Notes: a model not told the origin generated them from the letters alone. A stretch of 64,000 bases of DNA from Streptomyces sp. NBC_00247 (GCF_036188265.1 NZ_CP108093.1:434001-498000); one strand, 5' to 3'; positions 43,297 to 52,561 are shown, numbered from the stretch's first letter. Program-made: numbers and translations.

Positions 43297-43592
43297 CGGC
43301 GCTCCCCCGCGGGAACTCCGCCGGGCCTCCCGCACGCCGCCCGCCGGAAGTCCGACGCGCTCCACGCGGCGCCCCGCGGCCCGGGGACGAAGTCGCGGAC
43401 GAACCGTGGAGCAGTCGTACGCCGACCGCCCATCGCTCCCCACCCCCAGCACGGTCGTGCCGGAGCGCCGCTCACCCGGGCGCTACGCCGCGTACCCACG
43501 AGGGCTCCACTTCGTGAAGGTTCGCGTGCACATGGTCGGATTCCTCGACGCTCTCTTACCTTGATCGTTTTCTCACAGTAACTAAGTACTTC

Positions 43593-44234
43593 ATGAACAT
43601 CTTCAGCCGCAGCTCAACGCCCCGACGCACAGTTGACCCGGGCACGGACACGACGGTCGCGCCTGCCGCCGTGCTTCCCCCTCCCGCGCTGAAGGGACTC
43701 ACCGGAGAATGGATGATCGATCCGGCGCACAGCAGGATCGGATTCTCCGTGCGGCACGCCATGGTGACGACGGTGCGGGGTTCCTTCGCCGAGTACGAGA
43801 GCCTCCTCTACTTCGACGGCAGTACCCCCTCCCGCTCCCGGGCCGAGATCGCCATCGCCACCGCCAGCGTCGACACCGGCGTGGAACAGCGCGACGCGCA
43901 CCTCGTCGGGCGGGAGTTCCTGGACGCCCGGAAGCACCCCCGGATGGTCTTCACCAGCTCCGCCGTGAGCCTCGTCGCCCAGGACCTCTTCCGTATGACG
44001 GGAGACCTCACGATCAGGGGCACCACCAACCCGGTAGACCTGGACCTCACCTACATCGGGCACGTCACCGACCCGTTCGGCTACGAACGGGTCGGCTTCG
44101 ACGGCACCACCACCATCAACCGCACCGACTGGGGCCTCACCTACAACGCCCGCCTCGCCGAAGGCGGAGCCATGGTCAGCGAGAAGCTCCGCCTCCAGTT
44201 CGACATCGCCGCGATCCGGAAGCCGGTCGCGTAG
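43593..44234 (+). CDS. YceI-family lipid-binding protein
   Basis: A 213-residue protein with an unstructured N-terminal 35 residues and a complete YceI lipocalin-like barrel: GEWMIDPAHSRIGFSVRHAM, REFLDARKHPRMVF, GDLTIRGTTNPVDL and the final FDGTTTINRTDWGL. YceI proteins bind polyisoprenoids or similar lipids. There is no signal peptide, so this copy is cytoplasmic, as is usual in Streptomyces. The region before the ATG (43560-43592) is strikingly AT-rich, with an AAGTACTT palindrome, and probably holds the promoter. The 296 bases before the gene (43297-43592) hold no other feature. Confidence 0.88.
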   Translation: MNIFSRSSTPRRTVDPGTDTTVAPAAVLPPPALKGLTGEWMIDPAHSRIGFSVRHAMVTTVRGSFAEYESLLYFDGSTPSRSRAEIAIATASVDTGVEQRDAHLVGREFLDARKHPRMVFTSSAVSLVAQDLFRMTGDLTIRGTTNPVDLDLTYIGHVTDPFGYERVGFDGTTTINRTDWGLTYNARLAEGGAMVSEKLRLQFDIAAIRKPVA

Positions 44235-44341
44235 CAGGAGCGGGGCGAGACGGCGCGGCGGGTTGGAGGACGGGCCGCCGGAAAACCGGCTTACAGACCG
44301 GGCCCGGCACGTAAGCATGGATCAACCGGCGCGCACTGCTC

Positions 44342-45166
44342 TCACCGCTCCGGCCCCAGGCCCGCCTGCGGCTGCCCGCCGTCGACCGGAACGTGAGCTC
44401 CGTTCATCGCTCCCGACACCGGCGACAGCAGGAATCCAATAACCTGCGCGACTTCCTCCGCGTCGAGCAGCCGCCCGCTGGGGTTCCTCCGGGCGTACGC
44501 CTCATAAGCCTCAGGGTCCCGACGCCGCAGCCGGTCCCAGCTCTTTCCCGGTATGAGGATCGAGCCGGGGCTGACCGTGTTGACCCGAATCCGGCGGGGG
44601 GCGAGTTCCTGACACAGTGCGCCCGCGAGGTAGATCTCCGAGGCCTTCGCAGCGCCGTACTGCGCCGGAAAACGTGGCTTCCACCCCGAGACGGAGGAGA
44701 CCAGCACCACGGAACTACCGGGGCGAACGCTGTCGAGGGCAGCGCGGATGGCGCGCACGGCATGGCCGCCGTTCAGTTCCCAGGTCGCTGCCCAGTCTTC
44801 TCGAGTCGACTCGAGAAGGCCACCGCCACGCTTGCCACCAATGTTGGCGACCAAGCCGTCGAGCCCGCCGAGGAGTTCTCCTGCACGCCGGGTGAAGTCC
44901 TCCAGCTCACCCTGTGCCAGCACGTCCACCGATTCCGTCAGCACGCGAACGCCGAACTCTTCGCGCAACCCGGACGCCGCACGCGTGAGGCTCTCGCGGT
45001 TCCGGCCGCAGATCGCTACCGACGCCCCCTCTGCGGCAAGGAGACGCGCCGTCGCGTAGCCCAACCCCCTGCTGCCTCCGGTCACCACAAACGATCGGCC
45101 TCGCAGTCCATAGACCGTTGGCGGACTCGTCGCTGCGCCGTGCACAGCTTTTTCATCTATGCCCAT
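44342..45166 (-). CDS. Short-chain dehydrogenase/reductase
   Basis: A 274-residue classical SDR. Cofactor loop TGGSRGLG near residue 30, structural NIGG, catalytic Ser in LVSSVSG, YGAAK with the catalytic Tyr and Lys, and a C-terminal AHVPVDGG. An Arg-containing CGRNRES after strand 2 suggests NADP. The ATG at 45166 gives a 20-residue leader before the Rossmann fold. It lies 32 bases downstream of the beta-helix membrane protein on the same strand and may be the last gene of that group. The substrate is unknown. Confidence 0.88.
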   Translation of the reverse strand: MGIDEKAVHGAATSPPTVYGLRGRSFVVTGGSRGLGYATARLLAAEGASVAICGRNRESLTRAASGLREEFGVRVLTESVDVLAQGELEDFTRRAGELLGGLDGLVANIGGKRGGGLLESTREDWAATWELNGGHAVRAIRAALDSVRPGSSVVLVSSVSGWKPRFPAQYGAAKASEIYLAGALCQELAPRRIRVNTVSPGSILIPGKSWDRLRRRDPEAYEAYARRNPSGRLLDAEEVAQVIGFLLSPVSGAMNGAHVPVDGGQPQAGLGPER

Positions 45167-45198
45167 GAGCGCCACTCTGACATCAGTAGTGGCAGAGG

Positions 45199-46653
45199 TC
45201 AGCGCACAAGCTTGCGTATGACGATGCCCACGATGAGTGTGGTGAACAGCATGCCCGCAACGGTGAATGCCACCGCGAGCGCGGACCACTCAGCCGTTTT
45301 CAGCTCCGAGGGCATACCGGTTCCCACGTTCAGCCACAGGGCCAGGGCCAATACCAGGCTCTTGCCCATGACAACCGCGTCCATGAGGCCTCGTCCCGGC
45401 TCCCGCCCAACACCTGCCAGATGGAAGGCCGCTCCGGTCAGCAGCACACACAGCCCGAGGACCCGTGCCGGGTTCCGTGCGCGTACCCCCCACCCGAGAA
45501 CCCCGCCGAGGATCACCCGCTCAAGGGTTCTCCGCAGCACAGGTAACGTGGCGGCCTCGCGTTGCCTCGCGAGGTAGTAGAGCTCGTCGACCTCGCGATT
45601 CCGGTTTCTTCTGGCCAGCGCAGACCGCACTGACTCGATCGTCGCGGCAGTCACCTCGGTGAAGGAGCGTTCCAGAAAGCCCAGAGCCTGGGTGGCGTTG
45701 CGGAAGACCTGGCCGGCTAGCTCCATGTCCCCGACGCTCGACGAACCGTCCAGGCTGTAGCGCGAACATCCCAACGGAATGCCGAGTGTTCCCGTGACCG
45801 AAGAGCCGTGCAGGCTGATGACGGACGATGCCTCGGAGGACGCGGAAAGGGACACGACCGTCGTGTTGTGCAGAGCCAGTCGGGCGACTCCCCCGCTCTC
45901 GAGGTCCCCCTCGGTCAGCCTCAGATTCCGTAACTCCACCGGTCCTCCGACAGCACTGTTGGAGATCTTGCTGTCCTGAGCGGGAATGACGAGCCCGTTG
46001 ACGCGCATAGTCTCACTGCAACGTAGTTCGTTCGCGCACAAGGGCTCGTCCAGACGAACTCGCCGCAGGGTGAGTGCGCAGGTCTCGACATCGTCGATGT
46101 CGATCGCGGACAGCCAGAGATCGTCGAAGGTGATGTCCTCTCGGGCTTTCAGGCCCTTCAGCACCACTCTCGGCCGGCCTAGCCTGCCGCCCGACGCCTG
46201 ACTTCGGATCGTCAGCGAAGCCACACGCGTGTTGGCGATACGCAGAGGGCCGCGCAGCGCGTTCACCTGTATCACCTCCTCAACCCGCAGACGTTCGAGT
46301 CGTGTAGTGCCGCACGAGTGCACAGCCACGAAGTCCAGCGCCGAATCGATGATCGTGACTTCGCATCCCATCGCAGCATTGCGGACGGTCAGGCGGCCGA
46401 TGCGCGAGTTGACCACCAGCAGCGCGTCCGCCTCCACGTGATCAATGACGAGTTCATCGATGTGGCACGATCGAACGGTCAGCGCCCCGTCGACGTTCAT
46501 GCGCTCCAGGGAGACCCGGTCGGCCGACACCGTATCGAGCAGGAGATCAGTTGCGACCTCATCGTGCCTCAAGTGCACACTGCGCTCGTTCACAGTCCGT
46601 TGACGACCGATCCTCGCCAAATCTTCCAGTGTACGGACGACCCCCACCCGCAT
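45199..46653 (-). CDS. Beta-helix-like membrane protein with channel-like C-terminus
   Basis: About 485 residues. The first 320 are short beta-strand repeats with the spacing of pentapeptide-repeat or bactofilin-like solenoids (VNGLVIPAQDSKISNSAVGG, VSLSASSEASSVISLHGSS). A basic helical segment (about 325-390, REVDELYYLARQREAATLPVL) follows, then three hydrophobic stretches over the last 100 residues, ending IRKLVR. This order (solenoid, helical coupling segment, pore region with a re-entrant loop between helices) recalls solenoid/ion-channel proteins of the two-helix K+ type, but where TVGYGD would be expected the sequence reads NVGTGM. The ATG at 46653 sits against AGGGGG; the GTG at 46647 has better spacing. 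Function unknown. Confidence 0.6.
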   Translation of the reverse strand: MRVGVVRTLEDLARIGRQRTVNERSVHLRHDEVATDLLLDTVSADRVSLERMNVDGALTVRSCHIDELVIDHVEADALLVVNSRIGRLTVRNAAMGCEVTIIDSALDFVAVHSCGTTRLERLRVEEVIQVNALRGPLRIANTRVASLTIRSQASGGRLGRPRVVLKGLKAREDITFDDLWLSAIDIDDVETCALTLRRVRLDEPLCANELRCSETMRVNGLVIPAQDSKISNSAVGGPVELRNLRLTEGDLESGGVARLALHNTTVVSLSASSEASSVISLHGSSVTGTLGIPLGCSRYSLDGSSSVGDMELAGQVFRNATQALGFLERSFTEVTAATIESVRSALARRNRNREVDELYYLARQREAATLPVLRRTLERVILGGVLGWGVRARNPARVLGLCVLLTGAAFHLAGVGREPGRGLMDAVVMGKSLVLALALWLNVGTGMPSELKTAEWSALAVAFTVAGMLFTTLIVGIVIRKLVR

Positions 46654-46725
46654 CCCCCTGCCACTCGCAATCATGAATCTGGTACACGGACAGCGGCCCT
46701 GGTCGGCCAACACGCAGCACATGCA

Positions 46726-47343
46726 TCAGGAAGCGCCGTCCCCCCGAGGAAGCGCCAGAGCAGCCTCCAGCTCGTCCCGCCGCAACGCGTCTCGCGTACG
46801 GACGCGTTCGCCACTGATCTCTTTGGCTGCGGTCGTGGGGTCCGTACGGTCCGTCCGGATCACCATGTCGAACAGATCCTTCACGTCGGAATCGAGCACA
46901 TCCGCCGAAGTCTGGTCCCACGCAGCAAGTCGCTCCGCCGTGTCCAGGTCACCACGTTCCAGGGAGCGCTTCTCGCACTCACTCCGAGGAACCCAGAGAA
47001 GGACACGTAACCAGGAAACGGAGGGAGTTTCGGCCAGCAACCGCCGCATGTCCGCGAGGTTGCCAATATGGGTGACCGGGATCGCCCCGCGCTGCCGCGC
47101 CTCGTCCAACGACTTTCGGTCAACCGCGTAGACGTTTCCGTAGCGACGGGTCTCCACCACGATCCGGCCCACCCTGCGCAGAGACTCCAGTTCCTCCGCA
47201 GTCACGAAGCGATATCCGGCCGAGCGACCGGATCCATGCTTGAGCTTGATCAACAGCTCGAAGCGTGGATCCGCGGAACAGAGGGCTGCCGTGACGGTGT
47301 CCTTCCCCGCAGCCGGGGGGCCGTACAGAACGACGGCCCTCAT
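46726..47343 (-). CDS. Guanylate kinase-like P-loop protein
   Basis: A 205-residue protein with Walker A GPPAAGKDT at 8-16 and the guanylate-kinase succession KHGSGRSAGYRFVTAEELESL, then RRYGNVYAVDRKSLDEARQRG and WVPRSECEKRSLERG. Canonical GMP-binding residues (SRxxR...Y) are only partly kept (GRSAGYRF), so the substrate may not be GMP. The housekeeping gmk is normally elsewhere. The ATG at 47343 overlaps the stop of the upstream kinase as ATGA, so the pair is coupled. Confidence 0.72.
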   Translation of the reverse strand: MRAVVLYGPPAAGKDTVTAALCSADPRFELLIKLKHGSGRSAGYRFVTAEELESLRRVGRIVVETRRYGNVYAVDRKSLDEARQRGAIPVTHIGNLADMRRLLAETPSVSWLRVLLWVPRSECEKRSLERGDLDTAERLAAWDQTSADVLDSDVKDLFDMVIRTDRTDPTTAAKEISGERVRTRDALRRDELEAALALPRGDGAS

Positions 47344-47942
47344 GAGCTGCCCAAGAGCAACTGCGCCACGCCTTCGACCTGTTCAGCCAGCGGACGCGCC
47401 GCCCCGATCCGGTTGTCGATCAGGTGGTGAGGGATCACCGGCCGGAGTTCGAGATCGATCCCACCGGTATAGGTGGGCCAGTGCGTCAGTTTCCACGTGT
47501 CGCGGGAAGCGTTCCTGGAGATCAATCGGTCGCGCATGGATTCGAGGTCACTGTCCACCCACACAGTCGCGAAGCGATTCCCTGACCTTCTGCAACGTCG
47601 CGCGACTCTGGACGTCCACTGCCGGTCGACGCTCTCGGCGAGGAACGGAGCCACGGCAACGACAGACGTGCCGCACTCAAGGTTCTCCCACACGGTCTTC
47701 ATCAGGCACTCGTACTCGAGAGGTCTGACCTGCTCCAGGTAGGAAGAGCTGTGCCGGTCATCGGGATCGCCGCCCAACGCGGTCAGTAGACGTTCGGTCA
47801 TCGGGCGGCTGATCGTGTCCTTGTCGAGCATGGCCCAACCTGTTGCCGCGGCGAGCAGTTTGCCCGCTTCGGACTTCCCTGACCCGGCATATCCGGCGAC
47901 GAGAATCAAGGTGGTCGGATCGGTCGCCAACCCAGTGGTCAT
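47340..47942 (-). CDS. AAA/zeta-type P-loop kinase
   Basis: A 200-residue protein with Walker A GYAGSGKSEAGKLLA, LDKDTISRPM as the acceptor-loop segment, and the basic lid WTSRVARRCRRSGNRF. It resembles the ATP-binding protein families grouped with zeta toxins, chloramphenicol phosphotransferases and gluconate kinases. The ATG at 47942 has GGGGA seven bases upstream; an earlier in-frame start is less likely. First gene of a minus-strand group of four. No antitoxin-like small gene precedes it, which argues against a classical zeta toxin module. Confidence 0.7.
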   Translation of the reverse strand: MTTGLATDPTTLILVAGYAGSGKSEAGKLLAAATGWAMLDKDTISRPMTERLLTALGGDPDDRHSSSYLEQVRPLEYECLMKTVWENLECGTSVVAVAPFLAESVDRQWTSRVARRCRRSGNRFATVWVDSDLESMRDRLISRNASRDTWKLTHWPTYTGGIDLELRPVIPHHLIDNRIGAARPLAEQVEGVAQLLLGSS

Positions 47943-48630
47943 TCTTCGTCCCCCCGACGTGCTTCGACTCAACTTGGCTCACCCTAGGGGCTGATGGGGG
48001 TATAACCACCATGCGCTCAGCGCGTACGAAGCAATCCGGCCGTAGCCGCAGATGCCGTCGAACAGAGCGAGGAGCCCACGGGGCACAGGACCGCCTGCCG
48101 ACATCCCTCCTGTGTCTGGACGGCCAGCAGGTCACAGACGCGGAAAGATCTACTGTTCGGGGCTCAGGTGGACTACACGACCGGGCGATGCCGTTCGACA
48201 GGTGTGACGTCGAAACGCCCGACGCGAACCCCTGCGACTGGCCGGAAAGCGTTTCATCAACGCCACCTGAGCGCCCACCTACTGAAGCAGCTGCCCGCCC
48301 GACACCGTGCGCTCAGCCGGACCGAGCGGCGATGGCGTGGTAGCCGTCCAGGAAGCGCAGAAGCCGTGGGCTTCAGATCCTGGCGCCACCCGTCCACGAA
48401 AGGGCAGAACCACTCCGGGCCGGACATTGCCGCGAACCGGGGTCCGGGCATCGGACCGCGAAATCCGTAACACGCACGTAGCCAACGCGGGCCGTCCTGC
48501 CCCCTAGGATCACCCCAACGCTCCCCCACCTGCGGTTCTCCGCGTCGCACGTGGTCGGCGTTCCCTCCCTCTCTCACCGACCGGATCCGGCCCCGCCCCG
48601 CCGTGTCCGCGACCCCGGAAGGCGGCCTGC
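47943..48630. other. Intergenic region between the kinase group and the ATP-grasp gene
   Basis: 688 bases without a gene I can support: open frames on both strands lack start signals and family resemblance. On the minus strand GGTTATACCCC near 48000 could supply a promoter -10 for the kinase group. Nothing resembling a tRNA, integrase scar or IS end was seen. Confidence 0.5.
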
Positions 48631-49803
48631 ATGGTCTCTCCCGTACGCGTCTGGCTCAACCGCACGTACGCGGAGAACGTCTTCTTCATGGATCAGCTGC
48701 GGCGCAATCCGCACGGCCGTCCTGTCGAGATCCACGCCACGCACGCCGACCCGGACTCCCCGGTACTCGCGGCCGCCGACACCTGCGCTCCGGAGCCGGA
48801 GAACCTGTCGCCCGCCGCGTACGTCGAGTACGCGCTCGACCAGTGCGCGCGGCGCGGCACCGACGTGTTCGTACCCGTCCTCCACCAGGCGGCTCTGGCC
48901 GCGCACCGCGAGGACTTCGCGGCCCTCGGGACGGCGTTGCTCGCGCCGCCCGCCGAGGCGATAGGCCTCTTCGCGAACAAGGCACTGGCCTACGAGACCG
49001 TGGGGCGGGTCGGCGTTCCGGTGCCACCGTGGTGGCGGGTGCGCGACGAGGCACAACTTCTGGCCGCGGTCGACGCCATCGAGGCGCAGGGCGGCAAGGC
49101 GTGCTTCAAGCCGACCGGCGGCGAGGGCGGCGTCGGCTTCCGGATCATCACCCGGGCGCCGTTCTCCATGCTGCACCTGACCGGATTCCCGAGCCCGTAC
49201 GTGCCGTTGGAGCTGGTGACGAGGGCGCTGCGGCGCACCGAGCGGTCCGTCGACTGGCTCGTGATGCCGCGTCTGGACGAGCCGGAGGTCTCCGTCGACT
49301 GCCTCACCGGCCCCGACGGAGCGGTCCGGCTGGCGGTGGGCCGTACGAAGAACGGCCGGCGGCGCGGCTTCACGCTCGACCCCGCGTGGATCGATCCTGC
49401 CCGCCTGATCGCCCGGTCCTTCGGCCTGCACTGGCTGACGAACATCCAGTTCCGCCTGCACGCGGGCGAGCCCGTCCTGATGGACGTCAACACCCGCCCC
49501 GCCGGTGGCCTGCACCAGCTCTCCGAGTGCGGCCTCAACGTGCCGTGGGCGGCCGTACGCCTCGCACTCGGCGACGATCCCGGCGAGCTGAGCCCGGACT
49601 TCCTGGGCTCCGACTACGCGGTGGTCCCGGGACCGCGCGCACTGCGCCCGGCGGTCCCGCGGCAGCGGACGCCGTCGGCCCCGCTCACGCCTCTCCTCAC
49701 CGCCGGCCCCGGCCCTGGCCCCGGCCCTGTTCCCGGCCCCGTAGCAGGCCTGGAGTCCGCCCTGCCGGTGGGAGGCGTACCGCAGACGGCCGAACTGCCC
49801 TGA
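48631..49803 (+). CDS. ATP-grasp domain protein
   Basis: A 390-residue ATP-grasp enzyme. The N-terminal Rossmann-like domain (VRVWLNRTYAENVFFMDQLR) precedes the grasp with FANKALAYETVGRVGVPVP, GGKACFKPTGGEGGVGFR (ATP-binding Lys and Gly loop) and the metal site PVLMDVNTRPAGG. These enzymes form amide, ester or thioester bonds through an acyl phosphate; related proteins occur in small-peptide and cell-surface modification pathways. The last 45 residues are a Gly-Pro repeat (GPGPGPGPVPGPVAG) from a DNA slippage tract near 49700. It is unlinked to other biosynthetic genes, so the substrate is unknown. Confidence 0.83.
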   Translation: MVSPVRVWLNRTYAENVFFMDQLRRNPHGRPVEIHATHADPDSPVLAAADTCAPEPENLSPAAYVEYALDQCARRGTDVFVPVLHQAALAAHREDFAALGTALLAPPAEAIGLFANKALAYETVGRVGVPVPPWWRVRDEAQLLAAVDAIEAQGGKACFKPTGGEGGVGFRIITRAPFSMLHLTGFPSPYVPLELVTRALRRTERSVDWLVMPRLDEPEVSVDCLTGPDGAVRLAVGRTKNGRRRGFTLDPAWIDPARLIARSFGLHWLTNIQFRLHAGEPVLMDVNTRPAGGLHQLSECGLNVPWAAVRLALGDDPGELSPDFLGSDYAVVPGPRALRPAVPRQRTPSAPLTPLLTAGPGPGPGPVPGPVAGLESALPVGGVPQTAELP

Positions 49804-50023
49804 CCGGTCCGGGGCCCTCCGCCCGGCAGGCGGGCGGGCGGCCGCTGGTGGTCCCACCCGCGAGCGCGCTCGGCGTGCCGCGACCGCCCGGGGCCGAGCG
49901 GCTGTCTCCGCGTCGGGACGGCAGGCGGTGGTCCCGCCGCGCCGGACCACGGACGGCCCGGGTTGCCGCCTCCGGCCGATGCGGGATGGTGAGAGGGACG
50001 GCCACGGAGGGAGGCTGCGGCAA

Positions 50024-52114
50024 GTGAATGCTTCCCTCGACGACACCACGGTGCTGAACGCGCTGTTCGCCGACTCGCCACAGGGCTTGTTCGTCTTCGA
50101 CAGCGACCACACGGTCATGCGGTACAACCCTTCCGGCCTGGGGGTACGGGATCTCCCCGCCGAGGAGGTGATCGGGCACCGGGTGCACGACTTCGCCCCC
50201 GGATTCGACGCCGACGCCACGGTCGCCCTGATCGACGAGGTACTCAGGACCGGCGAACCGGTGCGGCGGCACCAGATACGGGGACGGGCGCCGTCCGCCC
50301 CCTACAACAACCAGATCCTGCAGGTCTCCCTCTTCCCCCTCGACGGACCCGCCGGTGAACCAAGACGTGTGGTGGGCGTGGTCGAGGACGTGACCGAGCA
50401 CCAGGCCGCGGCGGACAGGCTGGCCGTCCTCAGCGGCGTGCACGCGGCTCTCGGTCCGGTGCTGGAGGCACGGCCCCTCGCCGACGGACTCGTGGGGGCC
50501 CTCGTGCCGGCGTTCGCCGACGCCGCGAGCGTCGACCTGCTGGACGAGGCCGGGGGGCCGGGCGCGGGGCTCGCCGACGTCCCGCCGCGGGACGCCCCTC
50601 TGCGCCGTGTGTCCTTCGCACCGGCGGACACCATCACGAGCAGGAAGGACGGCGAGAGTCGCCCGTTCCCGTTCGCCACCCCGTACTCGCAGGCCTTGGG
50701 GGACGCGCGGGCGCGTCTGGTCCCCGTCTCGCGCGACGCCGCGTGGCTGAGGGCCTCTCCCGAAGGCCTCGCTCCCCTGGTCGAGGCGGGCGTGCACTCC
50801 ATGATCGTCGCCCCGCTCGTGGTCCGGGAGACCGTCCTGGGGCTGCTGACCCTCTACCGGTACAGGCCGGACCCCTTCGAGGAGGCGGACCTGGACGTGG
50901 CGCGCCAGGCGGCCTCCGCCGCCTCCGCGCACCTGGACAACGCGTACAGGTACCACCGCGAAAGGACGATCGCGACGGCCCTGCACCGCAGGCTCCAGCC
51001 GGACGCGGTCCCCGCTCTCACCGCCGTGGAGACCGCCCACGTGTACCTGCCCGAGACCGCCGGGGGCGACTGGTTCGACGTCATTCCCCTGTCGGGCACC
51101 CGAGTCGCCCTGATCGTCGGCGACGTCAACGGCCACGGCATCGAGGCGGCCGCGACCATGGGCCAGCTGAGGATCGCCGTGCGCACCCTCGCCCTCCAGG
51201 ACCTGGAGCCGGACGAACTGCTCACCCATCTGGACGAGGTCTGCGCCCAACTCCCGGGCAGCGCCGCATCGAGCGGAGAGGCCGCGGTGGCCACCTGCGC
51301 GATCACCGTCTACGACCCGGTCTCCCGGCGCTGCACCATGATCCGTGCCGGACATCCGGCACCGCTGGTCATCGACCCGGACGGTACACGCCGCACGATC
51401 GACGTCCCTGAGGGTCCACCGCTGGGAGCGGGCGGCGGACGCGCCTACTTCGCAGCCGAGACCGAGCTTCTCCCGGGCAGCCTGCTCGCCCACTTCACCA
51501 ACGGTCTTCTCGACGTCGGCGGCCATGACCGCGCCGAAGCCGCGTGCCGGCTCGCGGACGTGCTCGCTTCCACCACCCAGCCCCTTGCCGAACTGTGCGA
51601 CACCGCCGTCTACCGGATGGCGCCGTCCCACGACGACGACGCGGTCCTCCTGCTCGCCCGCACCCGGGCCTTCCCGCCGGACCAGGTGGCGGACTGGACC
51701 CTGCCCGCCGACGCCTCCGTGGTGGCGACCGCCCGCAGGCTCGTCGACCGCCAGCTCGCCGCCTGGGAACTCGAGGACGCCGCCCACTCCGCCGAACTCG
51801 TCGTCAGCGAGCTGGTCACCAACGCGATCCTCTACGGCACCGGCCCGGTCCGGCTGCGCCTCGTCCACGACCGTGGACGGCTGCTGTCCGAGGTCACCGA
51901 CGCCAACAGCGCCAGCCCTCACCTCCGCCACGCCCGGGCGAGCGACGAGGGGGGTCGCGGGCTCTACATCGTGATGCGCCTCAGCACGCGCTGGGGCGTC
52001 CGCCACGGGCGCCGGAACAAGACCATCTGGTGCGAGCAGCGGCTCGACGCACCGTCCTCCGGGACGACGGCCCCGGAGGTGGCGCTCGATCTGGAAGCCG
52101 TACCGGAGCTGTGA
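50024..52114 (+). CDS. PAS-GAF-PP2C(SpoIIE)-HATPase regulatory protein
   Basis: A 696-residue multi-domain regulator. In order: PAS (about 8-125, LFADSPQGLFVFDSDHTVMR), GAF (about 135-300), a SpoIIE-type PP2C phosphatase (about 310-510, TAGGDWFDVIPLSG with metal-binding Asp and VGDVNGHGIEAA), and a C-terminal RsbW-like HATPase_c domain (about 545-675, ELVVSELVTNAILYG, EGGRGLYIVMRL). Such proteins act on anti-sigma/anti-anti-sigma partners and are numerous in Streptomyces. The GTG at 50024 follows GGAGG; an upstream ATG at 49979 is possible. No partner anti-sigma antagonist gene is adjacent. Confidence 0.92.
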   Translation: MNASLDDTTVLNALFADSPQGLFVFDSDHTVMRYNPSGLGVRDLPAEEVIGHRVHDFAPGFDADATVALIDEVLRTGEPVRRHQIRGRAPSAPYNNQILQVSLFPLDGPAGEPRRVVGVVEDVTEHQAAADRLAVLSGVHAALGPVLEARPLADGLVGALVPAFADAASVDLLDEAGGPGAGLADVPPRDAPLRRVSFAPADTITSRKDGESRPFPFATPYSQALGDARARLVPVSRDAAWLRASPEGLAPLVEAGVHSMIVAPLVVRETVLGLLTLYRYRPDPFEEADLDVARQAASAASAHLDNAYRYHRERTIATALHRRLQPDAVPALTAVETAHVYLPETAGGDWFDVIPLSGTRVALIVGDVNGHGIEAAATMGQLRIAVRTLALQDLEPDELLTHLDEVCAQLPGSAASSGEAAVATCAITVYDPVSRRCTMIRAGHPAPLVIDPDGTRRTIDVPEGPPLGAGGGRAYFAAETELLPGSLLAHFTNGLLDVGGHDRAEAACRLADVLASTTQPLAELCDTAVYRMAPSHDDDAVLLLARTRAFPPDQVADWTLPADASVVATARRLVDRQLAAWELEDAAHSAELVVSELVTNAILYGTGPVRLRLVHDRGRLLSEVTDANSASPHLRHARASDEGGRGLYIVMRLSTRWGVRHGRRNKTIWCEQRLDAPSSGTTAPEVALDLEAVPEL

Positions 52115-52243
52115 CCGGCTGTCGCCGTGACCTTGCCGGGGCGCCGCCGGTCGTGCTCGGCACCGGACCCGACTCTCCGCCCGTCATCCCTCGTCCGGCC
52201 GGGAATCGCTCGCCCGTGGGTCACGCCACGACCCGAAAAACAC

Positions 52244-52272
52244 GAAAGACCCCAGGTGATCTGGGGTCTTTC
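52244..52272. terminator. Terminator of the tRNA-Leu gene
   Basis: A perfect 12-bp stem (52244-52255 with 52261-52272), GAAAGACCCCAG with its complement. Read on the minus strand it ends a few bases after the tRNA CCA and is followed by GTGTTTTT, a classical intrinsic terminator. It also faces the end of the SpoIIE gene. Confidence 0.9.
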
Positions 52273-52275
52273 CGT

Positions 52276-52363
52276 TGGTGTCCGAGGGGGGACTTGAACC
52301 CCCACGCCCGATAAAGGGCACTAGCACCTCAAGCTAGCGCGTCTGCCATTCCGCCACCCGGAC
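52276..52363 (-). tRNA. tRNA-Leu (anticodon GAG)
   Basis: Reads GTCCGGGTGGCGGAATGG at the 5' end; acceptor stem GTCCGGG pairs with CTCGGAC. The anticodon stem is CTAGC/GCTAG with loop TTGAGGT, giving GAG. The long variable arm is that of a class II tRNA (GTGCCCTTTATCGGGCGT region), the T-arm is GGGGGTTCAAGTCCCCC, and the 3' CCA is encoded (52276-52278). No integrase or duplicated tRNA end was found, so the gene shows no sign of use as an attachment site. Confidence 0.96.
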
Positions 52364-52561
52364 AAGGTGTCTGTCGTTCGCGGTGTTTCCCGCTCCGACA
52401 AAGAGAACAATACCAGGGGTTTGGACCCTCGATCACCCCTGTTTCCCGTGGTCAGTGCGGTGCCGGGTGTCACGGGGGCCGATTTCCGGGCCCTCGGACG
52501 CACGCGCGTACGGTGTGTCACCGGACGCGTACCCAAGGTCGCGCGGGCTACCTTCGCGGTC

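Noticed and set aside
43561..43592. Sigma-70 type promoter (TTGATC with TAACTA) before the YceI gene
   Set aside because: The spacing between the two hexamers is only 12 bases, too short; the AT-rich segment may still be the promoter but the boxes cannot be fixed.
47340..47942. Classical zeta toxin of a toxin-antitoxin module
   Set aside because: No small epsilon-like antitoxin gene is adjacent and the protein is coupled to another kinase instead.
47943..48630. Small genes on either strand in this gap
   Set aside because: Open frames are Arg/Pro/Ser-rich, lack ribosome-binding sites and resemble no family.
52276..52363. tRNA-Leu as integration site of a mobile element
   Set aside because: No integrase, no repeated tRNA 3' end and ordinary genes on both sides.
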